This document shows, one piece after another, positions 40,433 through 49,236 of a stretch of DNA of 64,000 nt. The stretch is from a virus: positions 92,610 through 156,609 of IMG/VR virus record IMGVR_UViG_3300036774_000066. One strand, given 5' to 3'. The stretch's first letter is position 1. Every line of letters starts with the position of its first letter. Both the position numbers and the translations under genes were made by a program. The notes under the pieces are model-generated. The model did not search any database. It saw only the letters and a program-made list of their open reading frames with translations, and was not told where the DNA came from.

Positions 40433-41221
40433 TTACTGTCTTTTTCTTGGACGAAAAAACTCAGCCGTAAACGGCATCATCACCTCGTCCAGATAGCCGC
40501 ATTTTCGACATTCTGTGTTGACCATGAGAGAAATACCAGACTCTTTTTCTTCGACATCATTAGAAATCTCATTTATGTCTCCTGCATCCAACCCGGAGAC
40601 ATACTGCTCTTTCGCATAATAATCCAAGTCCGTCTTATCCCCCACAGCCTGAATCATGGTTGCTATTCGCATAATGAAAGATGGGTCAGAAGGGTCACTT
40701 GACTGCATCAACATCCGCTTTGCACTCTTAGAAATTGAGTTCTCGTCGCGCCCGCGCAAGAACCTGTATGTGATAATCTCCCCTGAATTGGGCAACTTCA
40801 ACTCAATAGGTTCCTTCACAGAAGAAGACATCTCTTTCGTCTTCAATTCCTTTGAAATATCAATCTCTTCCTTGTACTGCGCTCCACACGCATCACACTT
40901 CAAAGGGAAAGAGTAAATCGCACCCATTGACCGAGTACGCAAAATCAGGAGAACATACATACGATCTGTCAATAGAAAATCCACGGGGTCTATGGCGCAA
41001 TTGACAACGCAAGAAGAAATAATCGTATTCAACTTAATCATTGCATCACCACCGGGATTGTACAGGATCGAAAGTTCCCTTGCGGTCAAGGGACGAAGCA
41101 TGACTGTACCATCGGGAACCTTCCCGTCATACAAAAATCCCTTACTTGGCAACGTGATAGAAAATGTGTTGGAAGGAAGAGGAACTGAAGAAGACCTTGG
41201 AACTGCATTCTCAATAGACAT
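40433..41221 (-). CDS. gp26/gp51-type baseplate hub assembly protein
   Basis: 262 residues from MSIENAVPRSSSVPLPSNTF. It holds a likely four-cysteine zinc site split between CDACGAQY (about residue 110) and ECRKCGYLDEV near the C-terminus, with GKVPDGTVMLRPLTARELSI before it. This layout is that of the T4-type baseplate hub subunit/assembly protein placed between tube and tape measure genes. AAAGGG lies eight bases before the chosen ATG. Confidence 0.65.
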   Translation of the reverse strand: MSIENAVPRSSSVPLPSNTFSITLPSKGFLYDGKVPDGTVMLRPLTARELSILYNPGGDAMIKLNTIISSCVVNCAIDPVDFLLTDRMYVLLILRTRSMGAIYSFPLKCDACGAQYKEEIDISKELKTKEMSSSVKEPIELKLPNSGEIITYRFLRGRDENSISKSAKRMLMQSSDPSDPSFIMRIATMIQAVGDKTDLDYYAKEQYVSGLDAGDINEISNDVEEKESGISLMVNTECRKCGYLDEVMMPFTAEFFRPRKRQ

Positions 41222-41273
41222 ACATAGCCCCTTTCTCAGAGTGAGAGTGATAACATAAAAACCATAGACAATC

Positions 41274-41310
41274 AAGGTGGAGTGATGATTAGGTAATCAC
41301 CACTCCACTT
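41274..41310 (-). other. Strong intergenic hairpin after tail tube gene
   Basis: Minus strand: the arm from AAGTGGAGTGGTGATT pairs with AATCATCACTCCACCTT across loop ACCT, 16 pairs with one bulge and one G-U. It follows the tail tube stop by 9 bases and has no T-run. It could stabilise or process the tube mRNA, or weaken read-through. Confidence 0.6.
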
Positions 41311-41319
41311 GACTTCTGA

Positions 41320-41880
41320 CTATATCGTAGGAACCAGATTCACCGCTGTCGCCGCCCTCGAAGCATAACACTTGTCCATAGAAATAGTCAAAGAAATCTT
41401 GACAGGCTCCGCTGAAGCCATATCAATCTGACCCGCATTGAACGTCGTCGGAAACATACCAATGCAAGACCAGAACCTATGAAACTGCTGATTCGGTCCA
41501 AACAATTCGATCTCACCACGCTTCTTATAGTTTCTGGCAAGACCAATGCGACCTGTCACAGGATCATAGACTTTTTCATGCCACAGCTTCAAGACCCGTG
41601 CCGTCCGCATGTCCACAAAGTCCTTGAACATCACCTCCATATCTTCAAAGGTGACAATTCCGGCAATCTTCCTTTTCTCATTCAAGAAGTTTGTCTCAAG
41701 AGCTTCCACTGTAGTCACGGGCAAAGGAAATGACTGAAGGGAAAGAGTAATAAGATGCTCTCCCCTGTCAACAATCACATTCTCAGCAAGATCAAAAATC
41801 CTGAGAATGGCATTGTTACCGCGCTGCTCTTCAAACGCCCCACCCTGCGCAGCTAAATGCGACGCGCTTAGATCATTCAT
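41320..41880 (-). CDS. Tail tube protein gp19-like
   Basis: 186 residues. GNNAILRIFDLAENVIVDRG, then LSLQSFPLPVTTVEALETNF, the VYDPVTGRIGLARNYKKRGE region and the IGMFPTTFNAGQIDM segment near the end match the T4-type tube protein family. It stacks into the inner tube along the tape measure. It is preceded by a TATACT late-type box and followed by a strong hairpin, suggesting high independent expression. Confidence 0.9.
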   Translation of the reverse strand: MNDLSASHLAAQGGAFEEQRGNNAILRIFDLAENVIVDRGEHLITLSLQSFPLPVTTVEALETNFLNEKRKIAGIVTFEDMEVMFKDFVDMRTARVLKLWHEKVYDPVTGRIGLARNYKKRGEIELFGPNQQFHRFWSCIGMFPTTFNAGQIDMASAEPVKISLTISMDKCYASRAATAVNLVPTI

Positions 41881-41894
41881 AGCTTCCTCCGTTT

Positions 41895-41900
41895 AGTATA
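41895..41900 (-). promoter_or_regulatory. Putative late promoter box (TATACTAAA)
   Basis: Minus strand TATACT followed by AAACGGAGG, 14 bases before the tail tube start. It shares the TATACTnAA pattern of the other boxes. Confidence 0.5.
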
Positions 41901-41912
41901 GAGTTTAGTAAA

Positions 41913-43772
41913 TTACTCTGAGAACTTGGCACCAGACGAGTAAAGGTTAAAATCAACAGTTAGGAACTCCGCCGTTCCCGTGGGCTTCAAAAGAATCTTC
42001 CCGTACATCTCACTTCTGTCAATCGCTGTCGCATCGGTCGTTGACGAATCACAAATCACTTTCACATCATCAAGACCTCTGCCCCTCTTTACCTCTTCCA
42101 CATACGGAGTAACAAGATTGATAAAAGTAGTCCACGTCAAGTCATCGTTCGGTTCAAAAACGAGATACCGAACAGAGGTAGAGATAACCTTCTCCAAATA
42201 CAGAAGCATCCGTCGAACATTCACCCGGTCAAGTTTTGTCGGACGATTCTGCAAGGTCCGCTGACCCCACACAGTAAAGCCAGTGGAGGGATCAGGGACA
42301 ATGACGTTGCAATTCGCTTTACGGTCATACAAGTAATCCACGTCAGGGTCCGTAGGAGTGAACTGAAGTCCCAAGGGTTGCGGATTCAACACACCCCGAT
42401 TCAAACCAGCAGGCGCAAACCATGTCGCTGCAACCGCGTCATTGTAAGCGTACCTTTGGGCAATGTATCCAGAAGGAGGAAGGATGACGTTTACGTTGTT
42501 GTAGACATCATCATCGACCACCCAAGGCCAGTACAGAGCACCGTATGAGGTATCCTTCGCCGGACCATTCGCTCCCTGTCTCCATGCAATGACCTGTTCC
42601 CGATTATAGCCCAACGGCGGATCAACAAGATAGAAGCAGTCCCGGCGAATGTTGCGACAAACATCATCCATTGCAACAATGATAGAATGGTATCTCGCAA
42701 GGTCAACGCGCGTCCCATCAATCTGCACACCCGGAACAGCAACAAGGTTCAAGTCAAGAATCTTGCTGTTTGACATTGCATAAACACCAGTCTGTGAAGC
42801 ATACGTTCCAGCATAGTCGATGGCATCACAATCAATCCCGTCATCTCCTCCTGCAAAAGTAAAGTTATTTACAGCAGGAGCAGTTGTCGGATGAGCAACA
42901 CTGTAAGGCAAAACTTCAATTACCACATTCGTAGAAATAGGATCACCCCTCCGACCCTCATTGATAACCCGAATAACAAAATTATCACTTGTCGGGTCAA
43001 GGCTTACCCCATGATAAGACTCCACAGCAACAAAAGCAGAGGAAAGTGTGTCCCATCCCTGCACAATGAAATCAAAATCATCAGCATCAGTAACATTCTG
43101 AATTGAAATCTGAATACGAGTATCCCCGGTATCTGCCCAAGTACCCGGAGAAGTTGCAGACACCCGTAGCAAGTCGTGTCCCAAACCATCATTGACAATA
43201 GCTTGAGAGATACCTGATTCAGAATAGCTACAATGGATATTATTAGTACCACTTTCAGGAGGATTCAAGAAACCATCACTCCCATCTCCAATGTCAAAAT
43301 CCCCTGTCTGGTAATCAATACTTCCAATATCATTCCCTGCCTCTACAAGTCTTCCCAAACCATTATCAGTTACATGATGCGTCCCTGTAAACGGATACGT
43401 AATATCAATCGTTGACGGTGTTATAGGAGAATTTGTCAAAGTTCCTGTAAATTTCTTCAGGCTTCCATTACCAGAACCAATAGCCTCATTCGGAATCTTC
43501 AGGTTTATCACCCTAACAAACACGCCCTGATTGCCAATCTTGAGAAACTGCTCCATCGCATACCACGCCTTATCCTTCCAAGCCGGATTCGGGTATCCAA
43601 GTTTCTTGACAAGTTCCGTAGGATTTGCAATAAGGTTACGATCATTAACCTTACCTTTTGCAGCACGTCCTACCACACCAAAAATCGTGGTCGAAAGTCT
43701 CTCTGCATACTGAGAGAAATCAAACTCACGAAACGCAACACCAGGGCTAAGAAGGGGATATGAATTTCCCAT
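41913..43772 (-). CDS. Tail sheath protein
   Basis: 619 residues. The N-terminal PLLSPGVAFREFDFSQYAER and STTIFGVVGRAAKGKVND, and the C-terminal NRPTKLDRVNVRRMLLYLEK then VISTSVRYLVFEPND and EFLTVDFNLYSSG, are diagnostic for contractile tail sheath proteins. A large variable insert (residues about 110-330) is rich in beta structure and probably surface-exposed. Contraction drives the tube through the envelope. Confidence 0.95.
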   Translation of the reverse strand: MGNSYPLLSPGVAFREFDFSQYAERLSTTIFGVVGRAAKGKVNDRNLIANPTELVKKLGYPNPAWKDKAWYAMEQFLKIGNQGVFVRVINLKIPNEAIGSGNGSLKKFTGTLTNSPITPSTIDITYPFTGTHHVTDNGLGRLVEAGNDIGSIDYQTGDFDIGDGSDGFLNPPESGTNNIHCSYSESGISQAIVNDGLGHDLLRVSATSPGTWADTGDTRIQISIQNVTDADDFDFIVQGWDTLSSAFVAVESYHGVSLDPTSDNFVIRVINEGRRGDPISTNVVIEVLPYSVAHPTTAPAVNNFTFAGGDDGIDCDAIDYAGTYASQTGVYAMSNSKILDLNLVAVPGVQIDGTRVDLARYHSIIVAMDDVCRNIRRDCFYLVDPPLGYNREQVIAWRQGANGPAKDTSYGALYWPWVVDDDVYNNVNVILPPSGYIAQRYAYNDAVAATWFAPAGLNRGVLNPQPLGLQFTPTDPDVDYLYDRKANCNVIVPDPSTGFTVWGQRTLQNRPTKLDRVNVRRMLLYLEKVISTSVRYLVFEPNDDLTWTTFINLVTPYVEEVKRGRGLDDVKVICDSSTTDATAIDRSEMYGKILLKPTGTAEFLTVDFNLYSSGAKFSE

Positions 43773-43787
43773 AAGTAAAACTCCTTA

Positions 43788-44036
43788 CTAAAGGGTTAAT
43801 CGACTCTTTTTCTTGCGCACAATCTTACTCTCTCCACCCGCGCCCGCACTCACTCCACCTGTCTCACCTGAATCAACTTTCGGCGGTACTACAACATCAG
43901 ACTTTTCCTCCTTTGCTTTGGTCAACTCAGGCTGAGTCTGCGGTTTCTCTTGTATTGTTTTTTCACCAGATTGGTGTTGATTGCTTGGGTCATCATAATG
44001 AATCATCCTACCATTTACCATGATTGACTTGAGCAT
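43788..44036 (-). CDS. Small disordered hypothetical protein
   Basis: 82 residues from MLKSIMVNGRMIHYDDPSNQ. After the first 20 residues it is low-complexity (Gln, Glu, Lys, Pro), then VSAGAGGESKIVRKKKSRLTL. Unlike its neighbours it has no folded core. It sits between the FN3/PKD gene and the sheath gene. Unknown role. Confidence 0.5.
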   Translation of the reverse strand: MLKSIMVNGRMIHYDDPSNQHQSGEKTIQEKPQTQPELTKAKEEKSDVVVPPKVDSGETGGVSAGAGGESKIVRKKKSRLTL

Positions 44037-44045
44037 AAAATCTCC

Positions 44046-45323
44046 TTAGTAAGCACACTTATGATAGGAAACTCGCTTAGTTTCAAAAATCTTAAAATTA
44101 ATCATATCCTTTGAGTTTATCCTAACACTTATCACCTTGTCCAAAGAAGCAATAACAAAGGACTGTAGAAAATGTAAAGGAACTTTTGATGCAGGCATGA
44201 CAAACGTGAATAAAGGAACTCCCCCAACATTCAATATCTGTACCGACCACGTATTCTCCGAGATAAAAACTCCCTCAACCACGTAAGTCTCCGGCCACAC
44301 AGGAAACGAATGAGACACAAGGTAATCGTTCAACACATCAGCCGGGGCAAACATCATCCTTGGATTAACAAAACGCATCTCTCCCACATCCCTATCAAAA
44401 ACCTTGAAAAATGCATTCCCACTCGCGTTAATCAAGTGAATAGTCTCAGGTGGAGTACAGTTGTATGAAGAATAAACTACTGTATCTATTACATCCCAAG
44501 GAACCTCTTCGATATAGTCAGGAATATGTATAGTCTTAATTGAAGTAACTGAAGTAACACCATCACTTGCTGTTAAAGATGCAGTATATGTTCCTGGCCT
44601 CTGTTTGTACAAAGGAGGATTCTGCTCTGTAGAATTTCTACAGTCTCCAAAATCCCACAACCAAGAATTAGCTCCTTTACTTAGGTTAATAAATCTTGTT
44701 CCTACTGGAGTAGTTACTACGTTAAAATCAGCACTCAATGGAATTTCTGTGAAAATAACTATACTTACAAACTCGGAAACAGAAACAAGATCACTTACTA
44801 AATCGGCTCCCTCAATATCAATGCCAATAAACTCAGACACAACTACGAAGTCATCTACAAAAACAGACTCCTCAATGGTCAAGCTGACAACATTCGACCA
44901 AAACGACTCCAAGGAAAGACTTGTTACTCTGGCAAGAACACGGTAATAATAAGTATCGGCAAGGGGAACAACATCATCAAACGTAAGATTAGGACCAGAA
45001 TATACATTAACAGGGGATAAAAACAAGGCTGACGTATCTCGCTGAAGTAAATACTCATCCGAACCAGTGGACACTCCCCAAGTTACAGTTACAGTCAAAG
45101 GACCAGACTGAACAGCAGATATTAAAGCAGGAACAGGGACTACGTAAGAAGTAGTATACACATTGGGAGGAGAACTGGCATCTACAAACACAACATCTAA
45201 ATTATTAGTATCAATAAAGTTAGATAATTCATTCGATCTGGTGGCACTCCAATCAAGTACGGTAACTTCTGGAGAAGTATCGTTAATGTCTACAAACTGA
45301 AGTGCTTTAAGTCCAATAGTCAT
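44046..45323 (-). CDS. Virion surface protein with FN3-like and PKD domains
   Basis: 425 residues. A fibronectin III-like domain covers about 50-150 (SAVQSGPLTVTVTWGVSTGS, then DTYYYRVLARVTSL). A PKD domain covers about 205-275 (RFINLSKGANSWLWDFGDCR then NPPLYKQRPGTYTASLTAS), with the classic WDFGD motif. Such Ig-like modules decorate heads, sheaths or fibres and bind carbohydrates weakly. The gene is coupled to its neighbour by a short overlap. The ATG at 45323 is preferred over a TTG two codons earlier. Confidence 0.75.
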   Translation of the reverse strand: MTIGLKALQFVDINDTSPEVTVLDWSATRSNELSNFIDTNNLDVVFVDASSPPNVYTTSYVVPVPALISAVQSGPLTVTVTWGVSTGSDEYLLQRDTSALFLSPVNVYSGPNLTFDDVVPLADTYYYRVLARVTSLSLESFWSNVVSLTIEESVFVDDFVVVSEFIGIDIEGADLVSDLVSVSEFVSIVIFTEIPLSADFNVVTTPVGTRFINLSKGANSWLWDFGDCRNSTEQNPPLYKQRPGTYTASLTASDGVTSVTSIKTIHIPDYIEEVPWDVIDTVVYSSYNCTPPETIHLINASGNAFFKVFDRDVGEMRFVNPRMMFAPADVLNDYLVSHSFPVWPETYVVEGVFISENTWSVQILNVGGVPLFTFVMPASKVPLHFLQSFVIASLDKVISVRINSKDMINFKIFETKRVSYHKCAY

Positions 45324-45325
45324 AA

Positions 45326-45733
45326 TCAATATGAGTATACAGTGAAAACTCTGATAGGTTTTTCTTCTTGGACGTAAACACTCACGTCAACTACACTTGA
45401 CGCAATATTCTTAGTTACATGAACAATCGGAGAAACCCCCGAAAATGGCTCTATCTCCAAAAGTGTAAGATTATTGTTGACATCTGTGTACCACAACCAA
45501 AACCTATCCGCATAAAAAACTCCCCCTAAGTCTAACGCACGAGAGACAGAAAACTTATTAACAACAAAATCAAATCTGTAAACAAAAGACCCCTCATATT
45601 CTTTAAGATATAGCCTGCCTCCGCTTTTGTACAAAGACCATGTAGACCCCTTAACAATGACATTATGAGGAAACGATTCTGACCCAGAACCTCCCTGAAA
45701 TAATTCCGTATTGTCAGTTACAGGTATACTCAT
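45326..45733 (-). CDS. Hypothetical beta-rich structural protein
   Basis: 135 residues from MSIPVTDNTELFQGGSGSES. It consists of alternating strands with conserved Tyr/Trp (KSGGRLYLKEYEGSFVYRFD; YADRFWLWYTDVNNNLTLLE), like a partial beta-propeller. It is coupled by 4-nt overlaps to both neighbours. Likely part of the virion surface set. Confidence 0.55.
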   Translation of the reverse strand: MSIPVTDNTELFQGGSGSESFPHNVIVKGSTWSLYKSGGRLYLKEYEGSFVYRFDFVVNKFSVSRALDLGGVFYADRFWLWYTDVNNNLTLLEIEPFSGVSPIVHVTKNIASSVVDVSVYVQEEKPIRVFTVYSY

Positions 45734-45978
45734 TTTGGTACATTGGAAACGGCGTAATCCAATCCTACCACAAGCTGCTTCAATCGCTGTCCTTCCGGTG
45801 TTGTCATTGTAGAATCTGTCAACAATTCCTTCATTGCCCCGAGAAGATCGGTCTGAGCCTTGAAAAGTCCGTCAGCCATCTTCACCGGATCGAATGGGTC
45901 TTTCACTATTTCCGAAGACAAGGAAGCAGCATAAAAACCCACCTTTGACAACTCAGCAATAACAATGGCTTTGTCCAT
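45730..45978 (-). CDS. Small helical hypothetical protein
   Basis: 82 residues: MDKAIVIAELSKVGFYAASL then helices through KMADGLFKAQTDLLGAMKEL. Ala/Leu-rich and soluble. It lies between two surface-protein genes and may be their chaperone; that is inference from position. No family recognised. Confidence 0.5.
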   Translation of the reverse strand: MDKAIVIAELSKVGFYAASLSSEIVKDPFDPVKMADGLFKAQTDLLGAMKELLTDSTMTTPEGQRLKQLVVGLDYAVSNVPK

Positions 45979-45988
45979 AATCTTCTCC

Positions 45989-48900
45989 TTATGAATACAG
46001 CGTGTAGAGATATTTCAAAGTAAGATTTTTGCCTGCATCTGCCGCTGAGAACACAAATACTCCATTGACACCTGCTATGTACGTGCCTGCTGTAGGTTGA
46101 ATAACTTGAATGAAAGTATTGTAATCCTGCGCGGGTATATTCTTTAAGTCAATAGGTACATTCCCTATCGCATCAGCGTAGGTATAAGCAAGTTTACAAC
46201 TTGTAGAACCATTATTGATAGCGTAATACACACCAAAATTCCTGAGAGGAAAAACAGGACGATAAGTACCGTTAATAGCAGAATAACCACCTGTTATCCG
46301 AACAGGAGTCCCTGTTGGAATATTAAGACCGTGTGTTAAAACATCTGTACCAAAGTCAACAGAACACACCGTTTCAGCAGGCAAAACAAACTTAGTATAC
46401 TGTGTCAATCCTTCAAATACGTCTACCATCCAATCAACAGGCTCCATATCTCGAAAGTCAGGGTTACTTTGTTCTGCAATGTGAAAAATCCGAGGGTCAG
46501 AACTCGGAACAGTCACAGGTACTCCAGAGCTTACATTGGCCTCGCAAGAATAATACCGAGCCTTGACTTGTACGGTTTGCAAGTTGTCCTTTACTTTGTA
46601 AGGTGCGTAGACAAAAGTAAATCTCTCTGTAGCAATGAATTGTTGGTCCCAATTTTTACCTACTGCATTATTAAATGCTACTGATACACCGTGAAGTAAT
46701 GCTTGAGTTCCTGTTTTCTTGATAAGAATATCTGTTGAATCATCCTTAACCCAACTGCTAACGGGATAACCGAACTTAACGGGAACCGGGGGATATTGAG
46801 CAAGGATTACTGGACCCACCATAACACCATAGATACCATTACCAAAATCTACTTTATTCCTCGCAGATAGGAAGTCCCGTCCACTAACCCACGCGCCTGT
46901 AAGTCCTCCGGGTGCAGCGGTTTGTGGGGGAGAGCCCCACACAAAAGTAGCTGAACCTATATTAGAGGTGTTCCAATCATTAGAATATGTAACCAAAAAC
47001 ACATCATTAGTAAGTTGAACACAAGCAACGGTATATTCATTGCTCCAATAACCCGTAGAGTATGTATTAAGAACAGTAAGTGATCCTGTTCCTTTTCCTG
47101 TCACAATAACGGAAATTTCGTATCCATAGTAATAGCAAAAAGTAAGAATCTGATTTGTACCTCTCCTTATCGCACCACCCATAGAAACCCACTCATTTAC
47201 TATACCTCCGCCAGATATTTTATACCAACCTACCCCATCATCCATTACCCACCCTTGACGGTAGGCAGTAACACCACCACCAGACGGATCACCCATTCGG
47301 GTTACACGACCATTATATACATCCAACTGACCTCGTTGAATATTCACTTCGTTGTTAGTCAAACCATCCAAAGCCTGTCCTGCTGTATTAAGATATTGAG
47401 TAGCTGTTAATGCGCCCATGTCAATCTTGCTAAGTCCAGTAGAATGCCCTGACCAGAAATATCCCGTCACAACATCTTTCTGCAAATCAGAGATATTGGT
47501 ATCAATAAGCCCAATTATGGTAAGCAATGAAGGGGCGACTGTCGGAGTAGCACTATTGTACTTGTAAATACCCGTTGTAGTGTAAATGTACAAAAAGTTA
47601 CCATCAGGAATAAGACCATTTACAACAAGAGAACTCGTTCCCCATTTACACAAAGCATCAGATGTTTCTAAACTCATCAAAGGCCAGCGACACACGTTAT
47701 GAACCCCACTAACCCTACTCTTCTGCACAGAATAGATATAATCATTGATTTGAGCCTGTCCACGAAGCATGTAAGTAGGTTCGTCATTCCAACCAACACC
47801 ACCTTCTCCAATGTCATAAACAGCATCAAGAATTTGGGGCATTGCCTTTCCGTCAATGTCCACACCCATACATATTTGGTTAGCATTCAAGTGCCCAGGA
47901 CCAGACGAATAAACATTGGGCCACGTCCAAGGTTGAACCTCCAAGGAATACTTACCAGTATTTTGACGAATGATAGTATGTGTACCAATTCCTGTATTCG
48001 TAATAACAACCGCTAACCCACCTTGAGATAGGGATACTCTAAAGTTTGTACCCCCGTCTAAAAGATAATAGTCAAGATTCGGTAAAAGAGGATCAGGAAG
48101 TGTATCCGTCGAAGTAAATCTTACTATGTCGTCAACAGCCCAAGCACTCTGACTCACAAAAATCTTATTTGGGGCAGGATTAACTGTAAATGTCTCATCA
48201 ACAAGATCAGAAGCGTCTCCCGTTTTTGTAATCTTGACACGTCCCACCATCGGTATTTTTGTAGTAGGTATTCCTGAAAGAACAATACCACCTTGTGAAG
48301 ATGCTGGATAAGACGGATCGGAGAATATCTGTGCAATGCGAGATGCGGGATGGACAAACACGCGAGAGATAGAAGGTGCTTGATCGGGAATCGGGCTTAT
48401 GCCATAAATCTGATTCATAAACCCACTGTCAGGAGCCGAATAGTAGGCTTTCCTACCGGGAAATACAACATTCCCCAACGGTCCAATAATATCACCTACA
48501 TCGTAATCCCTTTTAACTTCTGTAACAAATTCTGCTCCACCGTCATTCCTGTTAGTATTGAAGTAATGAGGGTTAATTGAATCAATCGCACACTCAGGAT
48601 TTCTCATCACTTTATTGAAATCAACCGGATAGATAAACGGAGAGATAACAGGAGTGCCGTAGTTATAGCTCCTTCCATCTATGTTAAATAGCGTTTCCCC
48701 ACCTTTGAGGAGTTGCGAATTGATGCCGTATTCAATGAAGTGATTGTTGGGAGATTTGTACCCTCCAGTGGCGTAGTTAAAGAAATTCGTGTACTTGACG
48801 TAGAGATATTGATTCGTTTGCTGAGTAATAGGAGTGCTAAGAACGATGTATGAGATAAATCTATAAGGATTACCACTTCCCCCTACCCCTATGGTTGCAA

Positions 48901-49228
48901 TGGTTCTGGGTGACACGGGAGGAGCAAAACTCGCAGCATTATACTTAGACCTCAAAGAGAAGTCTACCCCACCAGAGTCACTTTGCTGTGTCAAAAGATT
49001 AAAAACAGTGGAGGCACCAGCACGACGATACTCTACTCCAACTGTAGGAACCGTATCGGATAATTGAATCCACAGGTTAGTCGCGTAGAAATAATTTCCA
49101 AATGAGCCTGTTATGAAAGTCCACAACAAATAGTCAGTACAAAGGTTCCACTGCGAACCCTCCTGAACTACAAGTCCTGTGTCCTTGTCAACCAGTTTCC
49201 ACTCATACAAACCTTTAGCCTGAACCAT
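45989..49228 (-). CDS. Large beta-rich tail fibre or virion surface protein
   Basis: 1079 residues. Starts MVQAKGLYEWKLVDKDTGLV, a pattern seen in tail-associated proteins with a head-proximal anchor. The middle (residues about 520-660) has propeller-like blades (FLYIYTTTGIYKYNSATPTV, then SGHSTGLSKIDMG). The whole protein is beta-rich with few Cys. It heads the surface-protein group 49.2-43.8 kb. It may be a fibre, a neck whisker or a sheath decoration. Exact role not assignable. Confidence 0.55.
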   Translation of the reverse strand: MVQAKGLYEWKLVDKDTGLVVQEGSQWNLCTDYLLWTFITGSFGNYFYATNLWIQLSDTVPTVGVEYRRAGASTVFNLLTQQSDSGGVDFSLRSKYNAASFAPPVSPRTIATIGVGGSGNPYRFISYIVLSTPITQQTNQYLYVKYTNFFNYATGGYKSPNNHFIEYGINSQLLKGGETLFNIDGRSYNYGTPVISPFIYPVDFNKVMRNPECAIDSINPHYFNTNRNDGGAEFVTEVKRDYDVGDIIGPLGNVVFPGRKAYYSAPDSGFMNQIYGISPIPDQAPSISRVFVHPASRIAQIFSDPSYPASSQGGIVLSGIPTTKIPMVGRVKITKTGDASDLVDETFTVNPAPNKIFVSQSAWAVDDIVRFTSTDTLPDPLLPNLDYYLLDGGTNFRVSLSQGGLAVVITNTGIGTHTIIRQNTGKYSLEVQPWTWPNVYSSGPGHLNANQICMGVDIDGKAMPQILDAVYDIGEGGVGWNDEPTYMLRGQAQINDYIYSVQKSRVSGVHNVCRWPLMSLETSDALCKWGTSSLVVNGLIPDGNFLYIYTTTGIYKYNSATPTVAPSLLTIIGLIDTNISDLQKDVVTGYFWSGHSTGLSKIDMGALTATQYLNTAGQALDGLTNNEVNIQRGQLDVYNGRVTRMGDPSGGGVTAYRQGWVMDDGVGWYKISGGGIVNEWVSMGGAIRRGTNQILTFCYYYGYEISVIVTGKGTGSLTVLNTYSTGYWSNEYTVACVQLTNDVFLVTYSNDWNTSNIGSATFVWGSPPQTAAPGGLTGAWVSGRDFLSARNKVDFGNGIYGVMVGPVILAQYPPVPVKFGYPVSSWVKDDSTDILIKKTGTQALLHGVSVAFNNAVGKNWDQQFIATERFTFVYAPYKVKDNLQTVQVKARYYSCEANVSSGVPVTVPSSDPRIFHIAEQSNPDFRDMEPVDWMVDVFEGLTQYTKFVLPAETVCSVDFGTDVLTHGLNIPTGTPVRITGGYSAINGTYRPVFPLRNFGVYYAINNGSTSCKLAYTYADAIGNVPIDLKNIPAQDYNTFIQVIQPTAGTYIAGVNGVFVFSAADAGKNLTLKYLYTLYS

Positions 49229-49236
49229 ATAATCTC

